A stretch of 64,000 nt of DNA from Polychytrium aggregatum (Eukaryota; Chytridiomycota; Chytridiomycetes; Polychytriales): the NCBI RefSeq assembly GCF_025602895.1, contig NW_026516239.1, forward strand, positions 375,001-439,000, in the 5' to 3' direction. The number at the start of each line of letters is the position of its first letter. The first letter of the stretch is position 1. The notes under the pieces were generated by a model. That model made no database searches and was not told where the DNA came from. It saw only the letters and a program-made list of their open reading frames with translations. The translations under genes were made by a program, and so were the position numbers. Of this stretch, positions 31,801-40,300 are shown in pieces.

Positions 31801-32436
31801 AAACAAGACGAGGATTTCCGATGCTACCATGTAACGTCCACTACTGGGACGTTGGGGCAAGACGGGGAGGGAGGGGGTACAAGACAAGACAGGACGGGGC
31901 AGAACAGGGCGGTGCTAGGCTACTCTAGCGGACGGGTGAGCTCGGGGAGCACTTACGTTTATTCACGATAAAACCGAACTCCAGACAAACGGGGGGAACG
32001 GGGGCAACCCGCAGGTATACCCTGCGGTGGCCTGCCTGCGGTGCGTGAAAACGCAAAGCGCAGCACAGGTCACGACCCACTGCGCCGCGCAGTACGCGCA
32101 GTACGCGCAGCACAGCGTCGGAGATACCATCTCCTACAGGTAGTCTCCGTGGCTATGGTAGATATCCATCCCATTCATGTCGAGCCAAAGTCGGAATTGG
32201 ACCAACTTGGAGCCTCGAATGAATGAGTCGATCGTCTTGCAGGTCTGCTTGAGTCGGAGCAGGGTAGAGACATCCAGACGCCAGAGGAAGGAATCGTTGG
32301 ACACCACGATGGAGGCTTGGACCAGAGGCGAGACTTGGTGGCCTTGGTGGTCTTGGGGGAGACAGAGACGCTTGCCGGAAATCTCGGGAGTGTCGACCAT
32401 GGAGGCGAGAGCGGTGGAAGAGAGAGTGTGCTTCAT
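13854..32436 (-). CDS. F-box-like/Sel1-type protein gene, split by a 17.3-kb nest of LTR elements
   Basis: Host gene in two blocks, 32436-32139 and 14785-13854, separated by a mobile-element nest (14791-32138) with target duplication GGTAG. Across the duplicated site the reading frame continues without a break ([13 protein letters not shown]), giving 409 codons. The first block holds ATG 32436 and a F-box-like region ([37 protein letters not shown]). The second holds helical repeat-like segments ([41 protein letters not shown]), which read as diverged Sel1 repeats, and an acidic Ser/Asp-rich tail. It probably acted as a scaffold or adaptor. It appears to have been intact until the insertion, which should now prevent normal expression unless the nest is removed as an intron. 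Confidence 0.8.
14791..15099 (-). repeat. LTR of B2 (3' LTR)
   Basis: 309 bp, TG...CA ends. Followed by internal sequence coding for the B2 chromodomain. Preceded by GGTAG, the target duplication in the host gene. Confidence 0.93.
15344..15652 (-). repeat. LTR of B1 (3' LTR)
   Basis: 309 bp, by eye the same as 14791-15099. With the preceding 244 bp of B2 internal sequence it forms an apparent direct duplication of 553 bp (14791-15343 versus 15344-15896), which is a by-product of the nested insertion. Confidence 0.93.
18544..19334 (-). repeat. LTR of A1 (3' LTR)
   Basis: 791 bp; terminal TGTTAG...CTAACA. Contains a TATA box (TATAAATA), a polyadenylation-type AATAAA and the sequence complementary to the post-LTR primer site. 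Confidence 0.93.
19347..23222 (-). CDS. pol: Pol polyprotein of A1 (protease, RT, RNase H, integrase, chromodomain)
   Basis: An open frame of 1291 codons. Order: aspartic protease-like region near residue 75 ([16 protein letters not shown]); a Pro/Ser-rich linker; reverse transcriptase with YLDDILIF near 506; RNase H ([12 protein letters not shown]); integrase zinc region from about 866 (GHFGLAKT ... CEACQRAK) and DDE core ([16 protein letters not shown]); C-terminal chromodomain from about 1227 (FEVETVLDS ... [13 protein letters not shown]). It overlaps the gag frame by about 90 nt in another frame, consistent with recoding known in the family. Confidence 0.93.
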   Translation of the reverse strand: MSRQSRCSAVPGSGQTELGKCPQPSSTSQVSEVVCSAIRTSSPSDSSLSDDKLLLPATLVVMSLSGPVSISLSVFIDDGCTALALIDPAFADLHKLSLIPLSTPYSVSLADGSSAGFIRFQTVPVTLTIGSHTESISFLVTRLSTTPITLGLPWMRLHNPVVNWKSLSLSFSDPSCLADGHILADVSASSLDTSSPSGYSPPPSGTSPLTPPSGPSLTPVPSFGTSPSLSSRLDSASLSEEPTALSSPDIELVNAASLLRLAREDKLDIFAAQMDIRPPSPETYPTVSIRSVLTTKVYAESGTPVDSRGVPLKYNEFGDVFSLKSDPPSSLPPHRPYDLSIEFVRTEDGKEPRLPKPGKVYPLSPAEESALSEYLTNALARGWISKSSSPVGAPCFFVKKPNGGLRLCVDYRGLNAITKKNRYPLPLFQDLLDKLSSARVFSHLDLPDAYHLVRVKKGDEWKTAFVCKSGSYEYNVIPFGLSNAPAAFQFFMNDIFSDLLGVCVVIYLDDILIFSKDPLEHEEHVKLVLSRLREHSLKVNPAKCSFDLSEVDFLGMIISADGIKMDPAKVEAVSLWPVPSSARDIQVFIGFANFYRRFVKDFSALARPLTSLTTKSSTFSWSPEAQEAFDSLKRSFTSAPILRYFDFSKPAVIEPDASDFALGAVLSQFDPDGALHPVAFHSRQFRPAEVNYDTHDKELLAIVDSFTAWRHYLMAADPDHPTLVFSDHQNLTRFTSASQLSRRQFRWAQFLSDFAFRIYHRPGRLNTKADALSRRSDFEIKPGDSLHSTNFLQLFESISLDSITVIGSNPDFLSEIRAATLSCSLLSDFNAKRLDGDYSFRDGLLYFKDLIVVPSPELQLKVFEQRHCSAAAGHFGLAKTVELISRDFHWPRLRKSVRRFIANCEACQRAKPSRHSPYGLLHPLPVPSERWWDLSMDFITDLPPSNGFDSIFVVKDRLSKQAHFVPTTKTVTGEQTAELFLSHIFRLHGCPRSIVSDRGTQFTSAFWRRFNELLKTKISLSSAFHPETDGSTEVLNQVIEQYLRIHCNYLQDDWTLHLPLAEFTYNNSENTSTGMTPFFAVHGHHPIFDPSIIRDPSVVPSAEERVDRLQTVLEDLKADLRVAQESYTLQANNSRLPTPDISVGDLVFLDRRHIRTLRPSNKLDQKKLGPFKVLRRINPVAFELKLPSTLKVHPVFHVSLLEPRTKDIVPEFTQPEPPPILVDSQEEFEVETVLDSRLFRGRLQYLVQWKGYSETDRSWEPAANVSHATDLVADFHLRYPSKPKATPGVRR
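23132..24085 (-). CDS. gag: Gag of A1
   Basis: 317 residues from ATG 24085 ([20 protein letters not shown]). A coiled N-terminus precedes a retrotransposon gag domain ([36 protein letters not shown]). A Pro/Ser/His-rich linker follows, then a non-standard Cys-rich knuckle ([19 protein letters not shown]) near the C-terminus, unlike the CCHC of families B and C. Confidence 0.88.
   Translation of the reverse strand: MAEPAAPPADLNAYLARMEERMNALMTQNAALHRQIQDLQAPAAAPRQVYQVNKPKEFLGSRDETTAFLAQCHLVFLADPAFFAPERQKVLYATSFLRGEAFKWYEAAFYMANRFPASFADFEVALKSTFGEDTASSQDKALNDLKRLVQLKSCQAFATRFVQLAARVQTDEPTKMHFFKEGLKSEVKFHLIGLRPAPASLPELIKAAVEYDDALHRLKISSRSQPPPPSSRSAPHHHHSPAHVSSSSSSAPTPMDLDSVSVRPAKLSDVEKKRRREQGLCLYCGEKSCPGSRDVQQCPVLVKRNSGNAHSRAAPRK
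24157..24947 (-). repeat. LTR of A1 (5' LTR)
   Basis: 791 bp, by eye the same as 18544-19334, including a shared base that differs from both LTRs of copy A2 (ACTTGTCTC here, ACTAGTCTC in the A2 LTRs, on the strand as given). Confidence 0.93.
25967..26788 (-). CDS. gag: Gag of B1
   Basis: 273 residues from ATG 26788 ([15 protein letters not shown]). Gag-like domain ([16 protein letters not shown] ... [15 protein letters not shown]), a Pro/Arg-rich linker and a CCHC knuckle ([14 protein letters not shown]). Pol overlaps its end in another frame. Confidence 0.9.
   Translation of the reverse strand: MSNPRPLPEAFLKTFRAPVFTGKSRSSSVEDWLQQLEDYLDAAQVAPTHHIVAAKLCLKDQAYRWYRRQGFDEQSEGVFDDFKDRLRRRFGSPNAELIARDKLYSLVQRGSVTRYIEEFEDLSSQIEELGSADAMYLFQKGLKPKIREYIASNPDARKSLDVMMDVAENLDNVQYHGRQFYPQLAGGHRSHHVPARPPRPAPPARPMPEPMDVDVNAMEARGPPRSRFQQAATVSPKDRQKQEDLRHGSCFFCHRPGHQAKECPMKSGNGRPY
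26911..27219 (-). repeat. LTR of B1 (5' LTR)
   Basis: 309 bp; the element's internal side begins with TGGTAGCATCGG (read on the minus strand), a primer-site sequence like those matching initiator methionine tRNA. Confidence 0.92.
30886..31707 (-). CDS. gag: Gag of B2
   Basis: 273 residues, by translation the same as the B1 gag at 25967-26788. It lies directly inside the 5' LTR of the outer copy. Confidence 0.9.
   Translation of the reverse strand: MSNPRPLPEAFLKTFRAPVFTGKSRSSSVEDWLQQLEDYLDAAQVAPTHHIVAAKLCLKDQAYRWYRRQGFDEQSEGVFDDFKDRLRRRFGSPNAELIARDKLYSLVQRGSVTRYIEEFEDLSSQIEELGSADAMYLFQKGLKPKIREYIASNPDARKSLDVMMDVAENLDNVQYHGRQFYPQLAGGHRSHHVPARPPRPAPPARPMPEPMDVDVNAMEARGPPRSRFQQAATVSPKDRQKQEDLRHGSCFFCHRPGHQAKECPMKSGNGRPY
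31830..32138 (-). repeat. LTR of B2 (5' LTR)
   Basis: 309 bp; followed on the plus strand by GGTAG (32139-32143), the target duplication in the F-box-like/Sel1-type host gene. Confidence 0.93.
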
Positions 32437-33362
32437 AGTGAATATATAGTGTAGTAATAGTAGGGAGTAGTGTGTAAATCGTGGGATAGGGCGGTGATGC
32501 GAGGTGCGGTCGCGTCGGAGACGGAGGGAACGGCCTCCCTTTTATCATCGGGGGGTGCATCCGCTGCCTGCGTGCACATGGGACATGTCGATTAGCTGGG
32601 GTTTGTTTCAAAATCGATAGCAAGGCATTCTCCTTGATGGCGTCCCATATAGGATCATATGGTGCGAAAAAAGATAGGCCTTGACATCCTGAATGCCAAT
32701 CAACTTCATCGGATCCGTTTGGGGGTGGTCAGCTTGATGCATGCGGCTCCTTCGAGTGTCCCGGGCTTGTCGCCTATCGCACCAATCGAGCAGATGCGGC
32801 GCAGTATGATTTTCTGCGGATCTTGTTCTCTGGCGACGACAAGCATATCCCATGCCGTTTGGGGCAGCCCGCATGATGCATACGGTTCCTTCGAGTGTCC
32901 CGGTCTTGTCGTCCGCCGCACCAATCGAGCAGATGCGGCGCACCATGCATGTCTACAGCTCTTGTTCTCTGGAGACGACAAACACATCCCATGTCTTTTG
33001 GGGTAGTCCGCATGATGCATGCGGCTCCTTCGAGTGTCCCGGGCTTGTCGTCCAATGCACCACTCGAGAGGGTACTTGCTTTTTTTCCTTGACGTTGGGT
33101 TTTTCTCCTTGATGTGATTTGATTTGGGTGGAGACCACATGCTCCGAGGCGCATGGGGGTATCTGGCTGGCCGATGATAAATAGCCCATCGTCTCCCGCC
33201 TCCAAGTTCTCATCCCCACCAGTCTCTACTCGACTACGACCTACTTCACTACAAGCGACTACTCTCTACGATTTACACCAGGTTCGTGCTCTCCCACGCA
33301 CACTGCGGGATGCTGACATACTCTCGGTTACTGATACATTCGTTTTCTCTTCAGATACAGAC
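32437..33362. other. Intergenic region between divergent host genes, with tandem repeats
   Basis: 926 bp between the start of the split gene (minus) and the Cys/His-rich gene (plus). It contains a roughly 140-bp tandem repeat (32715-33066). Near 33176 is TGATAAATAG, a TATA-like sequence resembling the TATAAATAG of LTRs A and C. A possible 5' UTR intron ends at TTCAG, eight bases before the ATG at 33363. Confidence 0.6.
32715..33066. repeat. Tandem repeat, unit about 140 bp, about 2.5 copies
   Basis: Units begin near 32715, 32855 and 32994. Each contains GATGCATGCGGCTCCTTCGA-like sequence, GTGTCCCGG, CACCAATCGAGCAGATGCGG and CTTGTTCTCTGG, with roughly 80-90 percent identity by eye. The last unit is cut short near CACTCGAG. 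No convincing coding potential. Confidence 0.75.
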
Positions 33363-34205
33363 ATGTCTACTCCTTCCGCCTCTTCCGCTGCCCCTCTGCG
33401 CTCCCTCCGTTGCGCTGAAGTTCTCGAGGATGGCACTCGTTGCCCCGGCCGCGCCGTCCAGACCGGGCTCAAATGCAATGTCCACTGCACCAAACCAGGC
33501 TACAACCATCGATGCCCCTATGCCACCGGCATGTCGGGTTACACTCTGCAGTGCTCCAAGTCCTGCATGGAGGGCTTTGACGGGTGCTTCCATCACCGCC
33601 GCTTCCCCGAAGCGGACTATGTGGGTCGCTGCACCCACATGACCAAGAAGTCCGACTTGAAGATCCGCTGTTCCTGCAAGTCTTTGCATGGCCGCGATGT
33701 CTGCGAGTGGCATGATCGCTACCCCACTCGCTCGTACTTGGAGGTCATGCAGGTGGATCGTAAGCCTGCGTATTACGACTCGGACTCGGACAACGAACCC
33801 GGACCATCGACTCCTCGTCGCGCTCCCGTGAAGCGCACTACCCGCACCCCCGAGGCCTTTTGGGATGCCGAGGATCACGACGAACCTGCTTTTGTCTCCC
33901 CCGAGCAGAAGGCCGCCGATGCCAAGAAGGCCGAGGAACTCGCCAGGATCGTGAGTGCCCTCATGTCTGTCTCGGACAGAGGCGAGGCCATCGATACGGA
34001 TGCCGTCAGCAAGGTGAGCCTCGGACCCGCAGCACCCAGTCCTGTCTTTCTCGCTCTCAATCGCGTCAATGTTCTCAACTGGCTTCTCTCCACCCCAAAG
34101 ATCATCGTTGGCGTCATGGGTGAACGCTCCCCCAGAGAGCGTCACACTTTCACTCCCGCATCCAAGGCCTCCAAGGGCACCAAGGTCAAGGCTGAGCGTG
34201 GTTGA
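33363..34205 (+). CDS. Cys/His-rich protein with three zinc-binding-like modules (paralogue of the gene at 42422-43240)
   Basis: Starts at ATG 33363 (MSTPSASSAAPLRSL); upstream in-frame codons are not protein-like. Residues about 15-120 form three modules, each with spaced cysteines ending in C-x2-H: CPGR ... CNVH, CSKSCMEGFDGCFHH and CSCKSLHGRDVCEWH. The layout recalls small plant WRKY19-type zinc fingers, but I do not recognise a named family. An acidic Ser/Asp stretch (YYDSDSDNEPGPS) and a Lys/Ala-rich helix follow. A candidate 87-nt intron (34014-34100) is in frame, so the product is 280 or 251 residues. The shorter form aligns better with the paralogue. Nuclear or RNA-related function would be a guess. 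It converges on the Sel1 gene ending at 34302. Confidence 0.75.
   Translation: MSTPSASSAAPLRSLRCAEVLEDGTRCPGRAVQTGLKCNVHCTKPGYNHRCPYATGMSGYTLQCSKSCMEGFDGCFHHRRFPEADYVGRCTHMTKKSDLKIRCSCKSLHGRDVCEWHDRYPTRSYLEVMQVDRKPAYYDSDSDNEPGPSTPRRAPVKRTTRTPEAFWDAEDHDEPAFVSPEQKAADAKKAEELARIVSALMSVSDRGEAIDTDAVSKVSLGPAAPSPVFLALNRVNVLNWLLSTPKIIVGVMGERSPRERHTFTPASKASKGTKVKAERG
34014..34100 (+). other. Candidate in-frame intron (87 nt) in the Cys/His-rich gene
   Basis: Donor AAG/GTGAGC, internal CTCAAC, acceptor CCAAAG. Its translation (VSLGPAAPSPVFLALNRV ...) has no counterpart in the paralogue at 42422-43240, whereas the flanks align. Confidence 0.5.
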
Positions 34206-34301
34206 ATGGGTGGATGTATTGTTTTGTTTGCACAGCCATGAATACATTTGACTGAATCCAACCACGAGCACCACAGAGATGAAATTCACTGCATACTTCA
34301 T

Positions 34302-37300
34302 TCAGAAAATGGGCTCTGGTGTGTAGCCTCGTATACCACCAACTTTTCTGAGTTCAGCCATGGCTTCCGTATTCCCCTGCTTGGCGGCAGCATGAAGCAG
34401 TTCATTGGCAGTGCTTCGGTTTCGAGCGACGCCCAGACCTTTGAGGAAGCAGATTCCGAGTTCGTACTGAGCGAGGCTACAATTCTGAGTTGCCGACAGT
34501 TGATACCATTCGACAGCCATGTTGATATCCCGGGGTACACCCAACCCACTGTGATGACCAGCATCACAACGGACCAATGAGATTGTCCCGCATGCTCTCG
34601 CCCTCCGCACCAATCATGAGTCCCCACGTGTTTGTTTGCCCCCATGCATGAGCACGCGCCGTTGCCACCCGCGTCTACTGGTTTCCTGCCTCCCCCACCG
34701 CTCGGCACATGTCCCCGGGCTGTGCCAAGCCTCTCTCGCTTGCACACCAGCCACTCTCGCACCCCCTTCTCGCTTCTCTGTGATGCTCCACCCTTCTCGC
34801 CCACTTTTGCCCCTCGACCTTCTCCCGGTCTATAAATAGCCCTGCATGTCTGAGCCTATGTTGAACACCAGTTCGAACAAAACTTGTTCTTTGGTGTTCG
34901 GGGCTAAAAGCTAATAAAGCTCATACCAAGCACTTGGTCTTCGTCCTTGCGCTTGTTCACTCCTTACACTTTGTTCGAACTCTCTTCTACTGATACCACC
35001 TGCTTGGTATCTTCCGCTCCTAGCCCCGCCCCTTTCCTAGTCCTGTCCGAACCTCAAGCACACTTGTGTCTGAGCCCTCTTCGCTCTCCTGTTCTTGAAC
35101 CTCCTCGCTTTTTTTTTTTTTTTCCCAGTCCCAGTCCCAGTCCCGCCATGGATCCTGCCCTCGTGGACCGCCTCCGTGCCTTGGAGGCCGAGCTCGCCGA
35201 GCTCCGGACAGCTCGCGATGCTCCTGCCGCTGGGTACAGCGTGCAGATGCCGGACCGTTACGACGGTAACCGGCAAGGGTTCCGGGCATTCGTAAATCAG
35301 TGCAAACTGTATATACGAATGCAGCCCCACCGGTTCCCTGCTGACCCGATTAAGGTCGGATTCGTCATTAGTCTGCTCACTGGACCGGCTCTCCAGTGGG
35401 CGACTCCGATGCTTGAGATGGGTGATCCCCGACTCAACTCTTTTGGCGATTTCCTAGAACGCTTTTCCAAAGTGTTTGACGACCCTGATCGGGCCAGGAC
35501 TGCCGAGTCAGTGATCACCACACTGTCTCAGGGCAACCGCCCGTGCGCAGTCTATGCATCCGAGTTCCTTCGTATTGCCGCCGATACGACTTGGAACGAC
35601 GGTGCAAAGATCTCGTTCTTCCGACTTGGCTTGTCGGATGATGTCAGAGACGAACTTTCGCGAGTTCGCCCTCTGCCACGAGATCTGGAGGAGTACATCG
35701 AGCTTTGTAACGAGCTCGATGCACGAATCCGCGAGCGCCGTCAAGAGCGCCGAAGCACGCCTGCCCGCTACCGGTCTTCCCAGTTCGCCTTTGGTTCCGC
35801 CTCCGCTGCCGTTCCCGCCATCGCTCCCGCGTCCGTCCTCGCTCCGCCGCACCCCTCCTACATTGTTTCCGAGCCCATGCAAGTGGACTCTGCCGTCTCT
35901 GGACCCCTGACCGCCGAGGAGAAACAACGCCGCCGCCGCTTTGGACTCTGCCTGTACTGTGGCAAGAAGGGCCACTTGGTACGAAACTGCCCCGTCAAGT
36001 TTGGATCTACCAGAGCTACCGGACCGCCCCCTGGACCTCCCGGCCCGAGGATCATCCGCACCATCGTTTACGAAGATGGAGAAGTGCAAGACTTCAGTTC
36101 GGGAAACGACCAGGCCCGGTTCTAAGTGAAGGCCTTGAACCGGAGCCGTGCCCACCGCCTTCCGAAAGTGAAGACATTGGTAAGGTGCCTTTGGTAAGTA
36201 CTGGGGAAGCAGTGATGTGCGGACAGCTTCGCCTTGCCTCTGGACCGGCGGACACTCTCAGCTCTGGCATAGTACCCGTGGCACCTCTGGTGTCACTGGG
36301 AACTGCACCTCATCCACAGGTGCAAATACCTGAGCTGTCCTGCCAACCCTCGGCAAAGTTAACTGTCTGTGCTAGCCGCAACCCTGGTGCCGAAGCTGGT
36401 ACCGAACCAAAGTCTTGTGTTTCGTCTGTTCGTCGTTGCTCGTTGGTTGTTCCCGTCGCTGTTCGTCTTCCTTCTGGTGATTCTCTGTCGTGCGAAGGAC
36501 TTGTCGATTCTGGTGCCTCTGGCAACTTTATCGACGAGGACTTTGTTGCTCGACACTCTGTCCCCACCTGCTCCAAGGCTTCGCCCTTGGCAGTGGAAGG
36601 CGTGGATGGTAAGCCGCTGTCGTCTGGCCCCATCCTCCGCGAGACTGCTCCACTCGAGGTGATTCTCGGGGACGTCTCGCAACGCCTTCGGTTCGATGTG
36701 ATCAGGTCTCCACATCAACCACTTATCCTTGGCTTTCCTTGGTTGCGCACCGCCGAGCCCAAGATTGTCTGGTCTCGCGGTCTTCTTTGTCTCCCTCCTT
36801 CTGTTGATTCCGACCCCTCTCCATGCACTACTTCTCTTTCGTCTTGCTCCACTTCCTCCAATGTCACTCCCCTTCTTGATGATTCCACTCCTTTGATTGA
36901 TCTAAGCTCCTCTCCTACGCTCCCACCTTCGTCTTCCCCTTCTTGTCTTGTTCCTCCCGAACCCCTTCGCTCTTCCCAAACCCCTTCTTCTGTTGTCAGT
37001 TCTCTTTCCCTCCTTGATGTACCTCCTCCTGTTGTTTGTTCTTCGGACATTGTTCAGAATAAAGTAACCGTCGAACATTATTCTGACCTTGTCCACGCCC
37101 CTCCTCTCAGCTCGGACGCTCCTCTCCGCGTCTGCAGCATTGATTACCGCTCGATGCGCGAGTCTTTGGATGCATGCAGGCATGGAACGCAACCCCTGAC
37201 CATCTTTCAGGTCCATGTCCTGCCCACTGACGAGCCGAGCACTGCGACTGTCGAAGTGCCTGCGGAGTACAAGGACTTCCTGTCTGTTTTCTCTAAACAG

Positions 37301-40300
37301 GAAGCTGACTCCTTGCCTCCGCATCGCCCTTATGACTGCCCCATTGACTTGGAGCCGGGCAAGTCGCCAAAGTTCGGGCCTCTGTACTCACTGTCCGAGC
37401 CCGAACTTCACGCTCTGCGTGACTATCTCGACGAGAATCTTGCCAAGGGATTCGTTCGTCCTTCGTCGTCCCCAGCAGGCTCACCAATCCTCTTCGTCAA
37501 GAAGAAGGACGGCTCACTTCGTCTTTGCGTTGACTACCGCGCACTGAACGGTATCACGGTAAAGAACCGTTACCCTTTACCGCTGATCGGCGAGCTGCTG
37601 GACCGACTTCGAGGCGCGAAGGTGTTCACTAAGCTGGACCTTCGTGGAGCCTACAATCTGCTGCGCATCCGCTCCGGGGACGAGTGGAAGACAGCTTTCC
37701 GTACTCGATATGGGCACTTCGAGTACTTGGTGATGCCCTTTGGGCTCACCAACGCGCCAGCGACGTTCCAGCACTTCATCAACGACGTCCTGCGCACCGA
37801 GTTGGACCAGTTCGCAATTGCGTATCTTGACGATATCTTGATCTACAGTGCTGATCCGTCGCAGCATGTAGAGCACGTCAAGCAGGTCCTCTCGAAGCTC
37901 CGAGCTGCAAAGCTGTATTGCAAGCTGGAGAAGTGCGAGTTCTCCAAAACCTCGGTCTCGTTCCTTGGTTTCATGGTCTCGCCCGAGGGCATCGGTATGG
38001 AGCGATCCAAGCTCTCTGCGATCTTGGATTGGCCCATACCGCGCAACATCTCGGATCTTCGATCCTTTGTCGGGTTTGCGAACTTCTATCGACGCTTCAT
38101 CGATGGATACGCAAAGATCGCGGGGCCCATGACTCGGCTCTTCCGGAAGACGCATGGCTTCCAGTGGTCCCGCGAAGCCGATAAAGCATTCAGATCCTTG
38201 AAGGATGCCTTCGTTTCGGAGCCCGTTCTGGTGCATCCGGACCCATCCAAGCCGTTCGTCGTAGAGTCAGATGCGTCGGACTTTGCGCTTGGATGCGTGC
38301 TCTCCCAGCGGGGTGCTGATGATCGCCTTCATCCTTGCTCGTTCCATTCGCGGACACTCTCGAATGCTGAACGTAACTACAGCATATACGAGAAAGAGCT
38401 GTTGGCGATCAAGGAGGCTTTCGAGGCGTGGCGACACTACCTCGAAGGCGCCCAGCATCCCGTTGCCGTTCTGACCGATCACAAGAACTTGGAGTACCTG
38501 GCAACGGCTCGCATCCTAAACCAGCGTCATGCACGGTGGTCCCAGTTCTTGTCTCGGTTCGACATCCGCATCCAGTACCGTCCTGGTGCGAGGAACGGCA
38601 AGGCCGATGCCCTGTCTCGTCGCTCGGACTACATCCCTTCGTCGGCCTCCGTGTCGAGGGATCCGCCTCTGCTTCTCGATCCTGCCGCGGTGATACGCGT
38701 GCTCCGAAGCAGAGACGCCCGCTCTTCGGTTGCAAGTCGCAGTGACCCTGTGGATTTGCTGCAGCTCATAGCCGAAGAGCAGGCTCGGGATCCCGGTCTA
38801 GACAAATACCGTCGTGACCCGAAGTTCGTCTGGAATGGCCAGTACCTCACCTTCCAGAACAGGATTGTGGTCCCAGAGTCGTGCCGAGTTCCGGCGCTCA
38901 AGTCGTGCCATGACCCAGTCGCTGTGGGTCATCCAGGCATCCGACGGACTCTGGCTCTGGTATCGCGACAGTTTTGGTGGCAAACCTATCGGAAAGATGT
39001 CAAAGAGTACGTCTCGACGTGCGACACCTGTGCACGCTCGAAAGCTCCGCGACACAAGCCGTTTGGGTTCCTGTTGCCACTCCAGACAGCCGATCGACCC
39101 TGGGGGACACTGACCATGGACTTTATCACTGATCTGCCAAAGTCCAAGGGTCACACCTGCATCTTTGTGGTGGTATGCAGCCTCACAAAGATGGCACACT
39201 TTATGTCCTGGCGTTCACTGCCGTCGGCGGAGGAGACTGCGTCACTGTTCCTCGACAATGTCTTTCGTCTCCATGGCCTCCCCGACACAGTGGTTTCAGA
39301 CCGAGGAAGTCAGTTCACCTCTCGGTTCTGGAAGGCACTCTGCACGCAGCTCGGGATCCAAACCAGTCTGTCCACGGCCTTCCATCCCCAGACCGATGGA
39401 CAGACTGAGAGGGTCAACCAGGTCATCAACCAATACCTGCGCTGTTACACGTCGTATCAGCAAGATGACTGGGCCGAGCTGCTGCCGTTGGCCGAGTTCT
39501 CTTACAATAACCTCGAGAACTCGTCAACACATGCCTCGCCATTCTTGGCAACCTATGGGTTCCACCCAAGGTTCGAAGTCCCCGTTGTCGCTGGCGGCCC
39601 TGATGTTCCCTCTGCCACGGAGAGGGTTGAACATCTCCAGCGGAACCTGGCACTGTTGAAGGAGAATCTTGAGAAGGCAAAGTCTGACTACAAGCACTTC
39701 TCAGATCTCCGGAGGTCCCAGGCTCCCGACTTGCGTCCGGGCGATCAAGTCTGGGTGCTGACTCGTAACATCAGCACCACTCGCCCAAGCAAGAAGCTGG
39801 ATTACCAGAGGATTGGACCATTCACCATCCTCGAGGCCGTCGGGACATTGGCTTTCCGCCTGGACTTGCCAAAGGACATAAAGGTGCACCCGGTGTTCCA
39901 TGTGTCTCTTCTTGAGCCCTACAAGAAGAACTCGCTTCCGGGTCGGGTGCAAGCGCCGCCCCCTGCGGTGGTCATCGATGGGAACTTGGAGTGGGAGGTC
40001 GAAGAGATCTTAGACTCCAAGTTCGTGCGCGGAAAGCTGCACTATCTCATCGATTGGAAAGGCTACCCGGTCACCGATCGAAGTTGGGAGCCCGCCGACA
40101 TTGTCTTTGCCCCAACGGTGGCCGCGGAGTACCACCGACGCTACCCAGACAAGCCTGGCCCCAGGAGAACTCAAGATGGAACACGCCGTAGTTTAAGGAG
40201 GAGATAGTGTGATGACCAGCATCACAACGGACCAATGAGATTGTCCCGCATGCTCTCGCCCTCCGCACCAATCATGAGTCCCCACGTGTTTGTTTGCCCC

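Larger units (their letters stand above)
14791..32138 (-). mobile_element. Family B chromovirus (Ty3/gypsy), outer copy B2, carrying nested insertions
   Basis: LTRs (309 bp) at 14791-15099 and 31830-32138; target duplication GGTAG at 14786-14790 and 32139-32143. Excluding the nested element it is about 5.47 kb. Gag lies at 31707-30886 with a CCHC knuckle ([14 protein letters not shown]). Pol follows from 30922 in an overlapping frame: protease (MVDSGAS), reverse transcriptase (YLDDILVY), RNase H, integrase. The chromodomain portion lies at 15100-15343, on the far side of copy B1, which inserted into it. The LTRs look the same by eye, so the copy is young. It is broken by one nested insertion. 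Confidence 0.93.
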
